45,210 bases of DNA from Campylobacterales bacterium (GCA_016938595.1 JAFGUJ010000080.1:1-45210), one strand, 5' to 3'. Shown: positions 1 through 8,188, counted from the first letter of the stretch. Notes: generated by a model from the letters alone, not told the origin. A program made the numbers and translations.

Positions 1-527
1 GCGTAGGCGGCCGCTTCTTTGCCCGCCAACACCGCGGCGCTGTAGGCGGCCGCTTCGATCAGGGTCGCCGTTTTGAGGTAGAGCATTTTGAGGTAGAGAG
101 CGCGGTCGGCGTTAAAGCTCTCCGCCATCGCCACGTCCATCATCTCCCCGACGGAGAGACGGGTAACCGATTCGGCGACGGCGCGGGCGATGGAGGGGTC
201 AAAGGCCGTGAGTTCGCTGAACGCTTTGGAGTAGAGGATGTCTCCGAGCATGATCGCGACTTTGCTCCCGTGGGTTGCGTTGACCGAGGGGGCACCCCGG
301 CGCACCATCGCTTCGTCGATGACATCATCGTGCAGCAGGCTTGCCGCATGGATCAGTTCGACGATGGCGCCCAGCAGCGGGGCATCCGGAGCTTCGGGGG
401 CAATCGTTAAAATCAGGCGTGCCCGAAGCCGTTTCCCCCCGGAAAGTTTTGCGAAAAGTTCGCCGGCCTGGGGGTAATCGACCTCATCGACCAGCTTTGC
501 GATGAGTGTTTCTACTTTTTCCAACAT
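1..527 (-). CDS. ispB: polyprenyl (octaprenyl-type) diphosphate synthase, N-terminal part, cut by window edge
   Basis: The visible first ~175 residues match a trans-isoprenyl diphosphate synthase, which extends farnesyl-type diphosphates with isopentenyl diphosphate to make the quinone side chain. The first aspartate-rich motif is present in the context LLHDDVIDEAMVRRG, preceded by the GGKRLRARL substrate-binding stretch. The second aspartate-rich motif would lie outside the window. The ATG at 527 begins MLEKVETLIAKL. It lies 8 nt after the upstream exported-protein gene, so the two are probably co-transcribed. The exact chain length made cannot be read from this fragment, so octaprenyl is an assumption from the family's usual role in menaquinone synthesis. 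Confidence 0.9.
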   Translation of the reverse strand, partial: MLEKVETLIAKLVDEVDYPQAGELFAKLSGGKRLRARLILTIAPEAPDAPLLGAIVELIHAASLLHDDVIDEAMVRRGAPSVNATHGSKVAIMLGDILYSKAFSELTAFDPSIARAVAESVTRLSVGEMMDVAMAESFNADRALYLKMLYLKTATLIEAAAYSAAVLAGKEAAAY

Positions 528-535
528 CCTCTGTA

Positions 536-943
536 TCACTTCTCCGTTAAATAGTCCAACACGATCCGGTTCTCTTTGTCAATCAAAAAGAGGTCCATTT
601 GCGCCGTTTTTTCCCCTTCATCGAATTTTTTGAAGACGACGATGATGTAGGGGACATCTTTTTCACTTTTCCCGGGGGGCAAAAGACGTTTTCGAAAGCT
701 TTGATTGGCATGCGAAGCGTACAGAATGTGCTGCCCTACAAACCGATCAAAACTTTCATGTACAACCAGTGCCTTGTCGGTATAAAGGGTCCAGCGAAAC
801 GTCAGCAGACGCTCCTGCCCTTCGCTTTTTACCAGCACTTTGACAAGGCGGTCTTTGGGGAGGAGAAAGCTTTTTGTCTCCCTCCAAGGCGCTGCGTTCG
901 CCCACAGCGCACACACTGCCAGAGCGAGAAAAAGCTTTCCCAT
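536..943 (-). CDS. exported hypothetical protein (135 aa)
   Basis: I do not recognise a named family. The protein begins with a short hydrophobic signal peptide (MGKLFLALAVCALWANA, likely cleaved near residue 17). A compact, charged beta-rich domain follows, so it is probably periplasmic. It has no cysteine pair or catalytic motif that I can see. It sits between the RND pump and the polyprenyl diphosphate synthase on the same strand. A TATAAT box at 996-1001 suggests it can be transcribed independently of the pump. A role in envelope or quinone metabolism would be a guess from position only. Confidence 0.75.
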   Translation of the reverse strand: MGKLFLALAVCALWANAAPWRETKSFLLPKDRLVKVLVKSEGQERLLTFRWTLYTDKALVVHESFDRFVGQHILYASHANQSFRKRLLPPGKSEKDVPYIIVVFKKFDEGEKTAQMDLFLIDKENRIVLDYLTEK

Positions 944-995
944 TTTACCCTACCCGTTTTGGATCGAATCGAATCTTTCAAAGTTTAAGACCGCG

Positions 996-1001
996 ATTAT
1001 A
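996..1001 (-). promoter_or_regulatory. candidate -10 box for the exported hypothetical/ispB pair
   Basis: The minus strand reads TATAAT here, in the short gap between the RND pump stop and the exported-protein start at 943. Initiation would fall near 989, giving a leader of about 45 nt. No convincing -35 is visible, which is usual for sigma70-type promoters in this phylum. Confidence 0.35.
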
Positions 1002-1013
1002 CCACCACAATTC

Positions 1014-4000
1014 TTATTTGATGCGATAGACGACACTGTAGAGGAGCGGAACATAGATCAGATTCAAAAGGGTCGCCCATGCCAGCCCAAATCCAAGCGA
1101 TATCGCCATCGGCTGCAGTATCTGCGCCTGCCCCGAGGCAAAAAAGATCAGCGTGGAGAGCCCCAGTACCGTCGTGATGGAGGTCATCAGGATAGGGCGC
1201 AGTCGGGTTTTGGCCAGAGAAATGAGCTCGGCTTTATCCCGCGCTTTCTGGATGAACTGCACCATCAGCAGCCCGTCGTTGACGACAACTCCGACAAGAC
1301 CGACGGTACCGATCAGCCCCGGCATCGTCATGTTCAGCCCCATGAGGGCATGCCCCGCATAGACTCCCAGCAGGGAGAGGGGGATGACGCTCAGCACAAT
1401 CAGCGATTTGATGAAGGAGTCAAACAGCCACACCAGCGTAATGAAAATCAGGACGATCGCGATGATGGCCGCTTGCGACATCTCCCGCTTGGTTTTGGCG
1501 TTTTCTTCCTCTTCCCCTTTGATTTTGACGGTGTAGCCCTCCTCTTTCAGGGTGGCAATCGTCGGTTCCAGCCGCTTCATCACCTCGGAGGAGATGATGG
1601 TCTCTTTGTCAATCGAGGCGAAGACGCTGCGATTGCGTTTCCCGTCCTCCTTGCTCAGCGTCACGAAACCCCGGGTGTAGATAAAATCGCAGACGTCGCG
1701 CAGCGCTATCCGCTCGCCGCTGGCAAGGAGAATCGGAAAATCGTCCAGGGAGGAGAGAAAATCTTTCTGTGCCCCTTCGATGCGAATCCGGATGAGCCCC
1801 TGGTCGTTGAACATTTTCGCGTACTCGGCTTTGAGGTAATAGGCACGCAGCTGTGCATTGATCGACGCTTCGTCCAGCCCCAGCTGCTGGCCGTAGCCGT
1901 TCACCCTGAGTTTGAGTTCGGGAACGCCGATGTCGGCGTTGTTGCCGATGCTGTGCACCCCCGAAATCGTCCGAAGTTGCGCTTCGAGCCGCTCTATCCC
2001 CTTTACCAGTTCCCCGTCGCTTTTCCCTTCGAGCGCGATCTCGACATCGTGCGCCACCACGCCGGTTCCCGGCACCGAGGTGATGAGTTCGTCGTACACA
2101 GGTTTCCCCCCCTCCTGTCTGGTAACGAACGGCTTGATAATCCGCGCCACCTCTTCGCCGATCAGATCGGCATCACGGTTACGGCTCATCCCCGAAGAGT
2201 CGTATTCGATACTCAGATAGGGGTTGATGTAGCGGTCGAAGAAATTCACCGGGGCCCGTTCGTGTAAATCGATAAAAATATGAAACAGGTTGTCTCCGAG
2301 TTCGGCCTTGTTTTTCGAATCAAGCCGCATGCCGATCACCGAGGTCACCGATGCCGCATCCCTGTCGGGAAGTTTCTCCATCAGCTCTTTTTCAATTGCT
2401 TCGACCATTTTTTCGGTCGCTTCGAGATCGTTGTTGATGTCCACTTTCCCCGTCACATAGACCTGCGTCACGTCAAACTGAGGGAAAAGCTGAAATTTCG
2501 TATAACGGACGAACAACGCTTCGGCGACCAGTATCCCCCCCGCGATCACGACCAGAGACACCACCTGACGCCGCAGAACAAACCCCAAAACAGCGGCTAA
2601 CCAATTGTACAGTTTTTCCCAAATAGCGTGGGAGAGGTGGTCTTCGCGGCGCACGCGGAGAAAATCGTGCGAATGGAGGGGGAGAAAATAAAACGCTTCA
2701 AACAGCGAACTCAGCAGCAGAATCGAGATCATGATCGGGAGGATTTTGATAAATGTCCCCATCTCTCCGCTCATCATCAGCAAAGGCATAAAGGCGAAAA
2801 TCGTCGTCATCGTCGCCGCCAGCACCGCAGGGAACATTTCGACCGTTCCCCGGATCGTCGCTTCGCGACGGCTGAGTCCCTCTTCCATGTGGCGGTAGAT
2901 GTTCTCTGCCACGACGATCGCCTCATCGACGAGCATCCCCAGGGCGATCAGCGCCCCAAGCAAGGAAAGCATGTTGAGGCTGTATCCCAGTATCTGCGTC
3001 GCGATCAGGCCGATCATAAAGCTGAGCGGTATCCCCATCGCAACGACCATGGCGATGCCGCGGTTGACAAAAATGAGCATCGCGAAAAAGACAAGGACCA
3101 GACCGAACACGATATTCGAAAAAACGGTATTGAGACGGTTTTTGATCCACACCGAGGTATCGGTATAGATCTCGAATTCCAGATGGGGATAGTTCTTCTC
3201 GTATTTTTCCAGTTTCTGACGAATGTGTTTGACCAGCTCGATCGCGTTGCCGCTTTTGGCCTTGTTGATGTTGAGCGAGACGTTCCGCATCCCGTTGTAA
3301 TGGGAGAGTTCCGATCCCTCGCTCAGCTCGAACGAAACGGTCGCGATATCCCCCAGCCGCACCTGTGCCGTCCCTACGGAGATCAGTGTCTCTTCGAGGT
3401 TTCGGACCTCTTTCTCCCCGTTATAGGTGCTGATGTAAAGGTGGTTTTTCGCCTCTTTGATCGTACCGATCGGAAAAATGGAGCTGATGTTCCCCAGTGC
3501 CGAGACCACCCCGCTCTGCGTCAATCCGAACGCCTCGATTTTTTGCTCATCCAGACGGATAACGAGCTCGTTATCCGCATCCCCCCGGATCGTGATGTCG
3601 CTCAGGTCTTTTAGCTCGGAAAGGTCGCTTTTGAGCTCTTCGGCCCGCATCAGCAGTTCTTCGGTCGCCACATCGCCGGCAATCGCCACCAGAACGAGGG
3701 GAATCGTCTCTTCGATGATCTTGGCAGTCGGTTCATCCATATCCGAGGGGAGGTCGCGTTTGGCCGTTCCGATGATGTCTTTGACATCATTGAGGACTTT
3801 GTTGTTATCGGACCCGGACTTGATATCGGCGACGATGACAAACGAACCGTTTTTGATCGTCGAAGTCACCTTGTCGAGTTCACTGACGTTTTTGAGGTCA
3901 TCCTCCAGCGTCTGGACGACCATCTTGTCCAGTACATCGGCACTGGTCCCCGCATAGGCGCCGTTGATCGTAATCTTGTCCATCTGCATCGGCGGAAAAA

Positions 4001-4112
4001 TCTCTTTCGAGATGTTCAGATAGGCGAAAACGGCACTCAGAAAAATGAAAAACAAAAAGAGATGGTTAAGGAGAGGCTTGTCGAGGGAAAACTCCACAAA
4101 ACGGCGCAACAT
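1014..4112 (-). CDS. RND family efflux pump, inner-membrane subunit, AcrB/HAE-like
   Basis: A full-length (1032 aa) resistance-nodulation-division transporter. It has one N-terminal transmembrane helix, a large periplasmic loop (about 35-330), helices 2-6 in mid-protein, a second periplasmic loop (about 540-860) and helices 8-12. TM4 carries the proton-relay region as GMLVDEAIVVAEN, so the usual Asp-Asp pair of AcrB is Asp-Glu here. TM10 has GVVVNDGLLMVQF, where AcrB has its relay lysine. Substrate cannot be inferred. No periplasmic adaptor or outer-membrane channel gene lies beside it, although the RND pumps best known as drug exporters work as tripartite complexes. It starts 11 nt after the FtsL-like gene and so shares the rsmH transcript. 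Confidence 0.93.
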   Translation of the reverse strand: MLRRFVEFSLDKPLLNHLFLFFIFLSAVFAYLNISKEIFPPMQMDKITINGAYAGTSADVLDKMVVQTLEDDLKNVSELDKVTSTIKNGSFVIVADIKSGSDNNKVLNDVKDIIGTAKRDLPSDMDEPTAKIIEETIPLVLVAIAGDVATEELLMRAEELKSDLSELKDLSDITIRGDADNELVIRLDEQKIEAFGLTQSGVVSALGNISSIFPIGTIKEAKNHLYISTYNGEKEVRNLEETLISVGTAQVRLGDIATVSFELSEGSELSHYNGMRNVSLNINKAKSGNAIELVKHIRQKLEKYEKNYPHLEFEIYTDTSVWIKNRLNTVFSNIVFGLVLVFFAMLIFVNRGIAMVVAMGIPLSFMIGLIATQILGYSLNMLSLLGALIALGMLVDEAIVVAENIYRHMEEGLSRREATIRGTVEMFPAVLAATMTTIFAFMPLLMMSGEMGTFIKILPIMISILLLSSLFEAFYFLPLHSHDFLRVRREDHLSHAIWEKLYNWLAAVLGFVLRRQVVSLVVIAGGILVAEALFVRYTKFQLFPQFDVTQVYVTGKVDINNDLEATEKMVEAIEKELMEKLPDRDAASVTSVIGMRLDSKNKAELGDNLFHIFIDLHERAPVNFFDRYINPYLSIEYDSSGMSRNRDADLIGEEVARIIKPFVTRQEGGKPVYDELITSVPGTGVVAHDVEIALEGKSDGELVKGIERLEAQLRTISGVHSIGNNADIGVPELKLRVNGYGQQLGLDEASINAQLRAYYLKAEYAKMFNDQGLIRIRIEGAQKDFLSSLDDFPILLASGERIALRDVCDFIYTRGFVTLSKEDGKRNRSVFASIDKETIISSEVMKRLEPTIATLKEEGYTVKIKGEEEENAKTKREMSQAAIIAIVLIFITLVWLFDSFIKSLIVLSVIPLSLLGVYAGHALMGLNMTMPGLIGTVGLVGVVVNDGLLMVQFIQKARDKAELISLAKTRLRPILMTSITTVLGLSTLIFFASGQAQILQPMAISLGFGLAWATLLNLIYVPLLYSVVYRIK

Positions 4113-4123
4113 TTTCCCCCCTC

Positions 4124-4405
4124 CTAGAAAAGAGTATCTAAAATCTGATTTTTGTACTTGAGTTCTTCCACTTTAGCGTTGATCAGGCGGTTTTCCTCCA
4201 ACAACGCATCATGTTCATGGGTCAGCGTCGATATCTCGCGACTTTTGAAATAAATCTGGGTATTGATGAAAATTTTGGGAAACACGACGACCAGTATCAG
4301 AAATATCCCGACAAAAACGTTCCGCAAAAAAAGGAGCCCCATCCCCTCGTTCGGGGCGATGATCTCCCGGGTCTCTTCGAGGATATCGTGTTTGTCCGTA
4401 TTCAT
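4124..4405 (-). CDS. small bitopic coiled-coil protein, FtsL-like
   Basis: A 93-residue protein with a short cytoplasmic N-terminus, one transmembrane helix at about 27-47 and a periplasmic coiled coil (about 52-88) with regular leucines and charged residues. This is the architecture of FtsL, the divisome protein that pairs with FtsB and recruits FtsW/FtsI. The position supports it: its start overlaps the rsmH stop by 4 nt (ATGA), and rsmH-ftsL is the conserved order of the dcw cluster in many bacteria. FtsL sequences diverge strongly, so the call rests on size, topology and synteny, not on a sequence motif. An FtsB/DivIC-type protein is the alternative. Confidence 0.6.
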   Translation of the reverse strand: MNTDKHDILEETREIIAPNEGMGLLFLRNVFVGIFLILVVVFPKIFINTQIYFKSREISTLTHEHDALLEENRLINAKVEELKYKNQILDTLF

Positions 4406-5322
4406 CGGTTAATCTCAAATATCCGCAGTTTTGCGCTGCGGCTGCGGGGATTCTGGCGCAGCTCGTCCTCCTGCGCGGTGAGCGGTTTTTTCGTGATGAT
4501 CTTGCCGATGGCGTGATTGTTTCCGCAGGTGCACCGCATTGCTTCGGGCGGGCAAATGCAGTTTTTTGCCCATGTGGAAAAACGGTTTTTAACCATCCGG
4601 TCTTCGAGCGAATGGAAGGTGATGATCGCGACCCGCAGACGGCGGATCGATGAGGCCTCGATCGCATCGAGCAGCCGCGCGAGTTCCCCAAGCTCGTCGT
4701 TCACCTCGATCCGTATCGCCTGCATCACCAGCGTCGAGGGGTGGATCTTTTTCCCCTTGGGCATCAAATGAAAAATCGCGTTGGAGAGCTCTTTGGCCGA
4801 TCCGAACGGACGGCGCTGTACGATCGTTTCGGCGACGCGGCGGGCATTCGTCACCTCCCCGTATTCGCGGAGAATTTTTTCCAGCTCGCTTTGCGAATAG
4901 GTGTTGACCACCTCTGCCGCACTCAGAGCCGCATCGGGGTTCATCCGCATATCAAGGGTATCGCTCTCATACGAAAATCCCCGATCACGCTGATCCAGCT
5001 GCAGCGATGAGACGCCGATATCGGCCAGGATGCCGCAAAGCACTTCCCCTTTTTCAGAGATGACCTGCGCCGCGACATCCGAAAAACGGCCTCTGCGTAT
5101 CTCTATGCGCTCACCGTAAGGGTGCAGCCGTCGGGTCGAAAAATCGATCGCGGTGGGGTCCTGGTCGATCCCGATCAGCGTGAGAGAAGGGTTGTTCTCC
5201 AGCAGAAGCGAAGTGTGCCCTCCGTATCCCATCGTACAATCGACCACGATCCCCTCTTTGCACGGCGCGAACGCTTCGATCACCTCACGGTATAAAACGG
5301 GAATATGGGGAGTTTCCTGCAT
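4402..5322 (-). CDS. rsmH: 16S rRNA (cytosine(1402)-N(4))-methyltransferase RsmH
   Basis: RsmH (formerly MraW) methylates N4 of C1402 in the 16S rRNA decoding centre using S-adenosylmethionine. The 306-aa protein opens with the family signature HIPVLYREVIEAF. A SAM-binding segment (VVDCTMGYGGHT, about 27-38) and the IGIDQDP acidic strand end follow. Later family stretches include VLQIDQRDRGFSY-like text, HPSTLVMQAIRIEVN and FHSLEDRMVKNRF. Length is normal. The start at 5322 lies 27 nt from the lysR stop, with AAAGGCG upstream as a weak ribosome site. It is translationally coupled to the FtsL-like gene. Confidence 0.97.
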   Translation of the reverse strand: MQETPHIPVLYREVIEAFAPCKEGIVVDCTMGYGGHTSLLLENNPSLTLIGIDQDPTAIDFSTRRLHPYGERIEIRRGRFSDVAAQVISEKGEVLCGILADIGVSSLQLDQRDRGFSYESDTLDMRMNPDAALSAAEVVNTYSQSELEKILREYGEVTNARRVAETIVQRRPFGSAKELSNAIFHLMPKGKKIHPSTLVMQAIRIEVNDELGELARLLDAIEASSIRRLRVAIITFHSLEDRMVKNRFSTWAKNCICPPEAMRCTCGNNHAIGKIITKKPLTAQEDELRQNPRSRSAKLRIFEINR

Positions 5323-5349
5323 CCTGAGCGCCTTTAGGGAATTATCCCC

Positions 5350-6231
5350 TTATAATATCTTAAGCTCACTAACATATCGTTTAAAATCGGAGACAACCCG
5401 CGTTATGATTTTCTCCCTCCGCCAGATGAGGCGGAACTCCCGTTCGAAGCGGTGGGCTTTGATGCGGGCTTCGAACATTTTTCCCTGCCGCAGCTCTTCA
5501 GACACACTCAGTTTCGGAAGGCAGGAGAGAGCTTCTTTGTCGTGCAGCAGATAGCGCTTGATCGCTTCATTGTGTTCAAATTCCATATCGATGTTCAGCT
5601 CTTTGTCAACCGGGGAAATCTGGGAGAGAAAAATCTCGCGGGTTCCCGAACCCCGTTCACGCAGCACCCACCGCCTGGGCGAAAGTTCGTCGATGTAGAA
5701 AGGGCGTTGCGCCAACACCGGATCGCTCCCGACCACGACCAGTTCATCGCTCATCAGGATCAGCGATTCGAGATCATTCTCCTCAAACCGCCCTTCGACA
5801 AACCCAAGATCGCAGACACCGCTTCGGACCATCTCGATCACGTCGGTGCTGTTGGCGGTTTTGAGCGTTATCTTTACAGTGGCGTTTTGCGACCGGTAGT
5901 CTCCGATCCATGCGGGAAGAAGGTAATTGCTGATCGTGACGCTCGCAGCCAGTTGCAGATGGCCGCCGCTCAAATCCGCTTTGAAAGATTGGTAGAGGTG
6001 GTGCGCCCCCTCGACGATCTCCCGGGCATGTGTCCGAAAATAGCGCCCGCGCTCATTCAGTACCAGACGTTTGCCGATCCGCTCATACAGCTCTTCCCCC
6101 ACCTCCTTTTCGAGTTCGCGGACCGCCATCGAAACGGCAGAAGGGCTCATATGCAACGATTCCGCGACGTCGATCACCCTCGATGACTCGGCCAAGGCGA
6201 CGAAAATCTCAAGCTGGCGCAATGTAAACAT
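5350..6231 (-). CDS. LysR-type transcriptional regulator
   Basis: A 293-aa LysR regulator. Residues 1-60 form the winged helix-turn-helix (MFTLRQLEIFVALAESSRVIDVAESLHMSPSAVSMAVREL). A periplasmic-binding-fold effector domain (about 90-290) follows. I place the start at 6231 because the family begins exactly at MFTLRQLEIF and an AGAGGACAG ribosome site precedes it; the frame is open further upstream but has no family similarity. It is divergent from the class II aldolase-fold gene, with 46 nt between the starts, so both promoters overlap. That is the classic arrangement for a LysR protein controlling its neighbour, although the ligand is unknown. It may read into rsmH downstream. Confidence 0.92.
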   Translation of the reverse strand: MFTLRQLEIFVALAESSRVIDVAESLHMSPSAVSMAVRELEKEVGEELYERIGKRLVLNERGRYFRTHAREIVEGAHHLYQSFKADLSGGHLQLAASVTISNYLLPAWIGDYRSQNATVKITLKTANSTDVIEMVRSGVCDLGFVEGRFEENDLESLILMSDELVVVGSDPVLAQRPFYIDELSPRRWVLRERGSGTREIFLSQISPVDKELNIDMEFEHNEAIKRYLLHDKEALSCLPKLSVSEELRQGKMFEARIKAHRFEREFRLIWRREKIITRVVSDFKRYVSELKIL

Positions 6232-6255
6232 ACTTCTGTCCTCTCTATTGACACC

Positions 6256-6261
6256 ATTATA
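6256..6261 (-). promoter_or_regulatory. candidate -10 box for lysR
   Basis: The minus strand reads TATAAT, with TTGTCC 18 nt upstream (6280-6285, inside the divergent gene) as a possible -35. Transcription would begin near 6249, which leaves about 18 nt including the AGAGGA ribosome site before the ATG at 6231. Confidence 0.4.
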
Positions 6262-6264
6262 TGA

Positions 6265-6270
6265 TAAAAT
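6265..6270 (+). promoter_or_regulatory. candidate -10 box for the class II aldolase-fold gene, leaderless geometry
   Basis: TAAAAT ends 7 nt before the ATG at 6278, so a normal start site would coincide with or directly precede the A of ATG. No Shine-Dalgarno-like sequence is present in the CCTTTTC between them. It overlaps the divergent lysR promoter. Confidence 0.35.
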
Positions 6271-6277
6271 CCTTTTC

Positions 6278-6868
6278 ATGGACAAACAACACATCAAACG
6301 TCAACTTGCCTCTTTTGCCCTTTCGATGTTCCGAAAAGATTTTTTCGGTATCTATCACGGGTCGCTCTCGGCCAAACTCGATACCAACCTTTTCACGATC
6401 AACACGAAAAATGCCATTTTCGATTCGATTCAGGAGCACAGCCTGATCGATCTGTTTTTCAACAAGGACTATCGCTGGAAAGATGCCAGCATCGACGCGT
6501 CGATCCACCACGGGATTTACCGTCAGATTTCAGACGCCAAATTCGTCACCTTCACCATGCCGCCGTTTACAACGGCCTTTTCGCTCAACCACAGCATCAT
6601 CATCCCCAAAGACTATTTCGGGTTTAAAGAGTTCGGGAAAGTCGCCATCTATGATCCCAAAAAATTTGATGACTGGTATGAGCGGGCGATCAGCGAGATC
6701 CCCCACTATTTTCAGCAAAACAATACAGCCATCATGGTAATCCGGGGATACGGCGTCTATGCGTTCAGCCGCGACATCCATACGATGGTCCGTCAGCTCT
6801 CCATTCTCGAAAGGAGCTGCCGGATTCTAATGCTCGATCACTCCCAGGCCCGGCTGGACATCGACTGA
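6278..6868 (+). CDS. class II aldolase/adducin-fold protein lacking the zinc ligands
   Basis: A 196-aa protein of the class II aldolase/adducin family (FucA, AraD). It has the early Gly-x-Leu-Ser strand (HGSLSAKL, 27-34), the HHGIYR helix (77-82) and the MPPFTTAFS segment (94-102). The residues that make FucA an enzyme are replaced. The catalytic Glu73 position is Asp73. The zinc-binding His-x-His of the VHTHS strand is Phe92-Thr-Met94. The third zinc ligand, His in the usual NHG turn, is Tyr158 (GYG). It is therefore probably not an aldolase; a binding or structural role is an inference. ATG at 6278 is the first codon that fits the family N-terminus. The 3' end overlaps bioA for 42 nt on opposite strands. 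Confidence 0.85.
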   Translation: MDKQHIKRQLASFALSMFRKDFFGIYHGSLSAKLDTNLFTINTKNAIFDSIQEHSLIDLFFNKDYRWKDASIDASIHHGIYRQISDAKFVTFTMPPFTTAFSLNHSIIIPKDYFGFKEFGKVAIYDPKKFDDWYERAISEIPHYFQQNNTAIMVIRGYGVYAFSRDIHTMVRQLSILERSCRILMLDHSQARLDID

Positions 6869-8161
6869 AACCGATTCAACCGCCCCTTTGATCGCATCGA
6901 AGACACGCACCATTTCCGTTTCGGTAATGATGTAGGGGGCCATCACATAGATGACACTTCCCAGCGGACGGATAAGGACCCCCTGTGCAAGGCAGAACTG
7001 ATGGATTTTGAGCCCGATCCGTTCCTTGGAATCGAACCCTTCCAGTTCGATCGCGGCGATCATGCCGCACTGGCGCGTCTCCTTCACCCTTTTCATCCCG
7101 TCAAACCGTTTGAGCTCTCTCCCGATCACGGCAATCATCGAACGGTTCTTCTCAATCACGCCGTCCGTTTCGAAAAGATCCAGCGTCGCATTGGCCGCCG
7201 CGCATGCCAGGGCATTTCCCGTATAACTGTGGGAATGCAAAAAAGAGCGGGCGGGATCGTATTCGCAGTAAAACGCTCCGTAGACCTCTTCGGTCGTCAG
7301 TACCACCGAGAGAGGGAGATACCCTCCGGTCAGCCCTTTGGAAAGGGCCATGAAATCGGGGGTGATCCCCGCCTGCTCACACGCAAACAGACTTCCCGTC
7401 CGGCCGAATCCGACGGCGATCTCGTCGGCAATGAAATGGATACCGTATTGTTCGCACAGACGCTTCGCTTCACTCAGGTAAAGGGGATGGTACATTTTCA
7501 TCCCTCCGGCACACTGCACCAGCGGTTCGACAATCAGGGCGGAGATCTCTGCGCCCCGCTCCATCAGCAGCTTTTCGAACGCTTCGGCCGCTTCGTAGGC
7601 CGCTTCGACACTCTGGTCGCGCGGCGACGGAGTCGTAACGGAACGGATCAGCAGCGGCTCATAAGTCTCCTTGTACAGCGCCACGTCCCCTACCGCGAGG
7701 GCGCCCAGCGTCTCGCCGTGATAGCTCTCGGAGAGGGAAACAAACAACGGACGGTCTTCCCCCCTGTTGCGGTGTGCGTGATAGCTCATTTTAAGCGCCA
7801 CCTCGATCGCACTGGAGCCGTTGTCGGCATAAAAACAGCGTGTTAGCCCTTCGGGAGATAGGGCCACAAGCCGCTCCGAGAGACGGACCACCCCCTCATG
7901 GGTAAAGCCAGCCAGAATCACATGCTCCAGCCGCTCCAGCTGTTCTTTGATTTTCCCGTTGATATAGGGGTTGCAATGGCCGAACAGATTGACCCACCAG
8001 CTGCTCACCGCATCGATGCATCGGTTTCCCTCGAAATCCTCGAGATAGACCCCTTCTCCTTTGCTGATCGGAGTCATGGGAAGGGTTTCATGATCTTTCA
8101 TCTGGGTGCACGGATGCCACACGACTTTCAGATCCCGTTCTGCCATCTCTGTGTTCTTCAT
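6827..8161 (-). CDS. bioA: adenosylmethionine-8-amino-7-oxononanoate aminotransferase BioA
   Basis: BioA makes 7,8-diaminononanoate from KAPA using SAM as amino donor and PLP as cofactor, the step before dethiobiotin in biotin synthesis. The 444-aa protein shows the family's N-terminal VWHPCTQMKDH, the SSWWVNLFGH substrate stretch (53-62), the IADEIAVGFGRTG cofactor aspartate (Asp246) and the Schiff-base lysine in LSKGLTGG (Lys275). No other bio gene is next to it, so biotin genes are dispersed or lie outside the window. I see no BirA-type operator in the 118-nt gap to the divergent chaperone gene. Its last codons overlap the aldolase-fold gene. Confidence 0.96.
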   Translation of the reverse strand: MKNTEMAERDLKVVWHPCTQMKDHETLPMTPISKGEGVYLEDFEGNRCIDAVSSWWVNLFGHCNPYINGKIKEQLERLEHVILAGFTHEGVVRLSERLVALSPEGLTRCFYADNGSSAIEVALKMSYHAHRNRGEDRPLFVSLSESYHGETLGALAVGDVALYKETYEPLLIRSVTTPSPRDQSVEAAYEAAEAFEKLLMERGAEISALIVEPLVQCAGGMKMYHPLYLSEAKRLCEQYGIHFIADEIAVGFGRTGSLFACEQAGITPDFMALSKGLTGGYLPLSVVLTTEEVYGAFYCEYDPARSFLHSHSYTGNALACAAANATLDLFETDGVIEKNRSMIAVIGRELKRFDGMKRVKETRQCGMIAAIELEGFDSKERIGLKIHQFCLAQGVLIRPLGSVIYVMAPYIITETEMVRVFDAIKGAVESVSVDVQPGLGVIEH

Positions 8162-8182
8162 AAAAACCTTTCAAATGTGCGT

Positions 8183-8188
8183 TATAAT
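8183..8188 (+). promoter_or_regulatory. candidate -10 box for the ppiD-ftsA-ftsZ run
   Basis: TATAAT lies in the gap between bioA and the PpiD-like gene and would give a leader of about 85-90 nt before the ATG at 8280. It is the only good match to the consensus between the two divergent genes. No -35 is obvious. Confidence 0.35.

Noticed and set aside
3-56. Exact 15-nt direct repeat (GTAGGCGGCCGCTTC) at 3-17 and 42-56
   Set aside because: It is 39 nt apart and in frame in the polyprenyl diphosphate synthase, encoding two Glu-Ala-Ala-Ala-Tyr stretches of one helix; explained by coding.
840-2267. Long open frame (475 codons) on the plus strand across the RND pump and exported-protein genes
   Set aside because: It is antisense to two well-supported genes, is rich in Arg, His, Asp and Gln as shadow frames are, and has no domain or ribosome site.
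5336-5350. AGGGAATTATCCCCT palindrome-like sequence between lysR and rsmH
   Set aside because: The arms are only 4-5 bp and the centre contains a plausible -10 (GATAAT on the minus strand); too short to claim an operator.
6248-6253. Perfect TTGACA in the lysR/aldolase-fold gap
   Set aside because: The only -10-like boxes downstream are 6-11 nt away instead of about 17, so it cannot act as a -35 for them.
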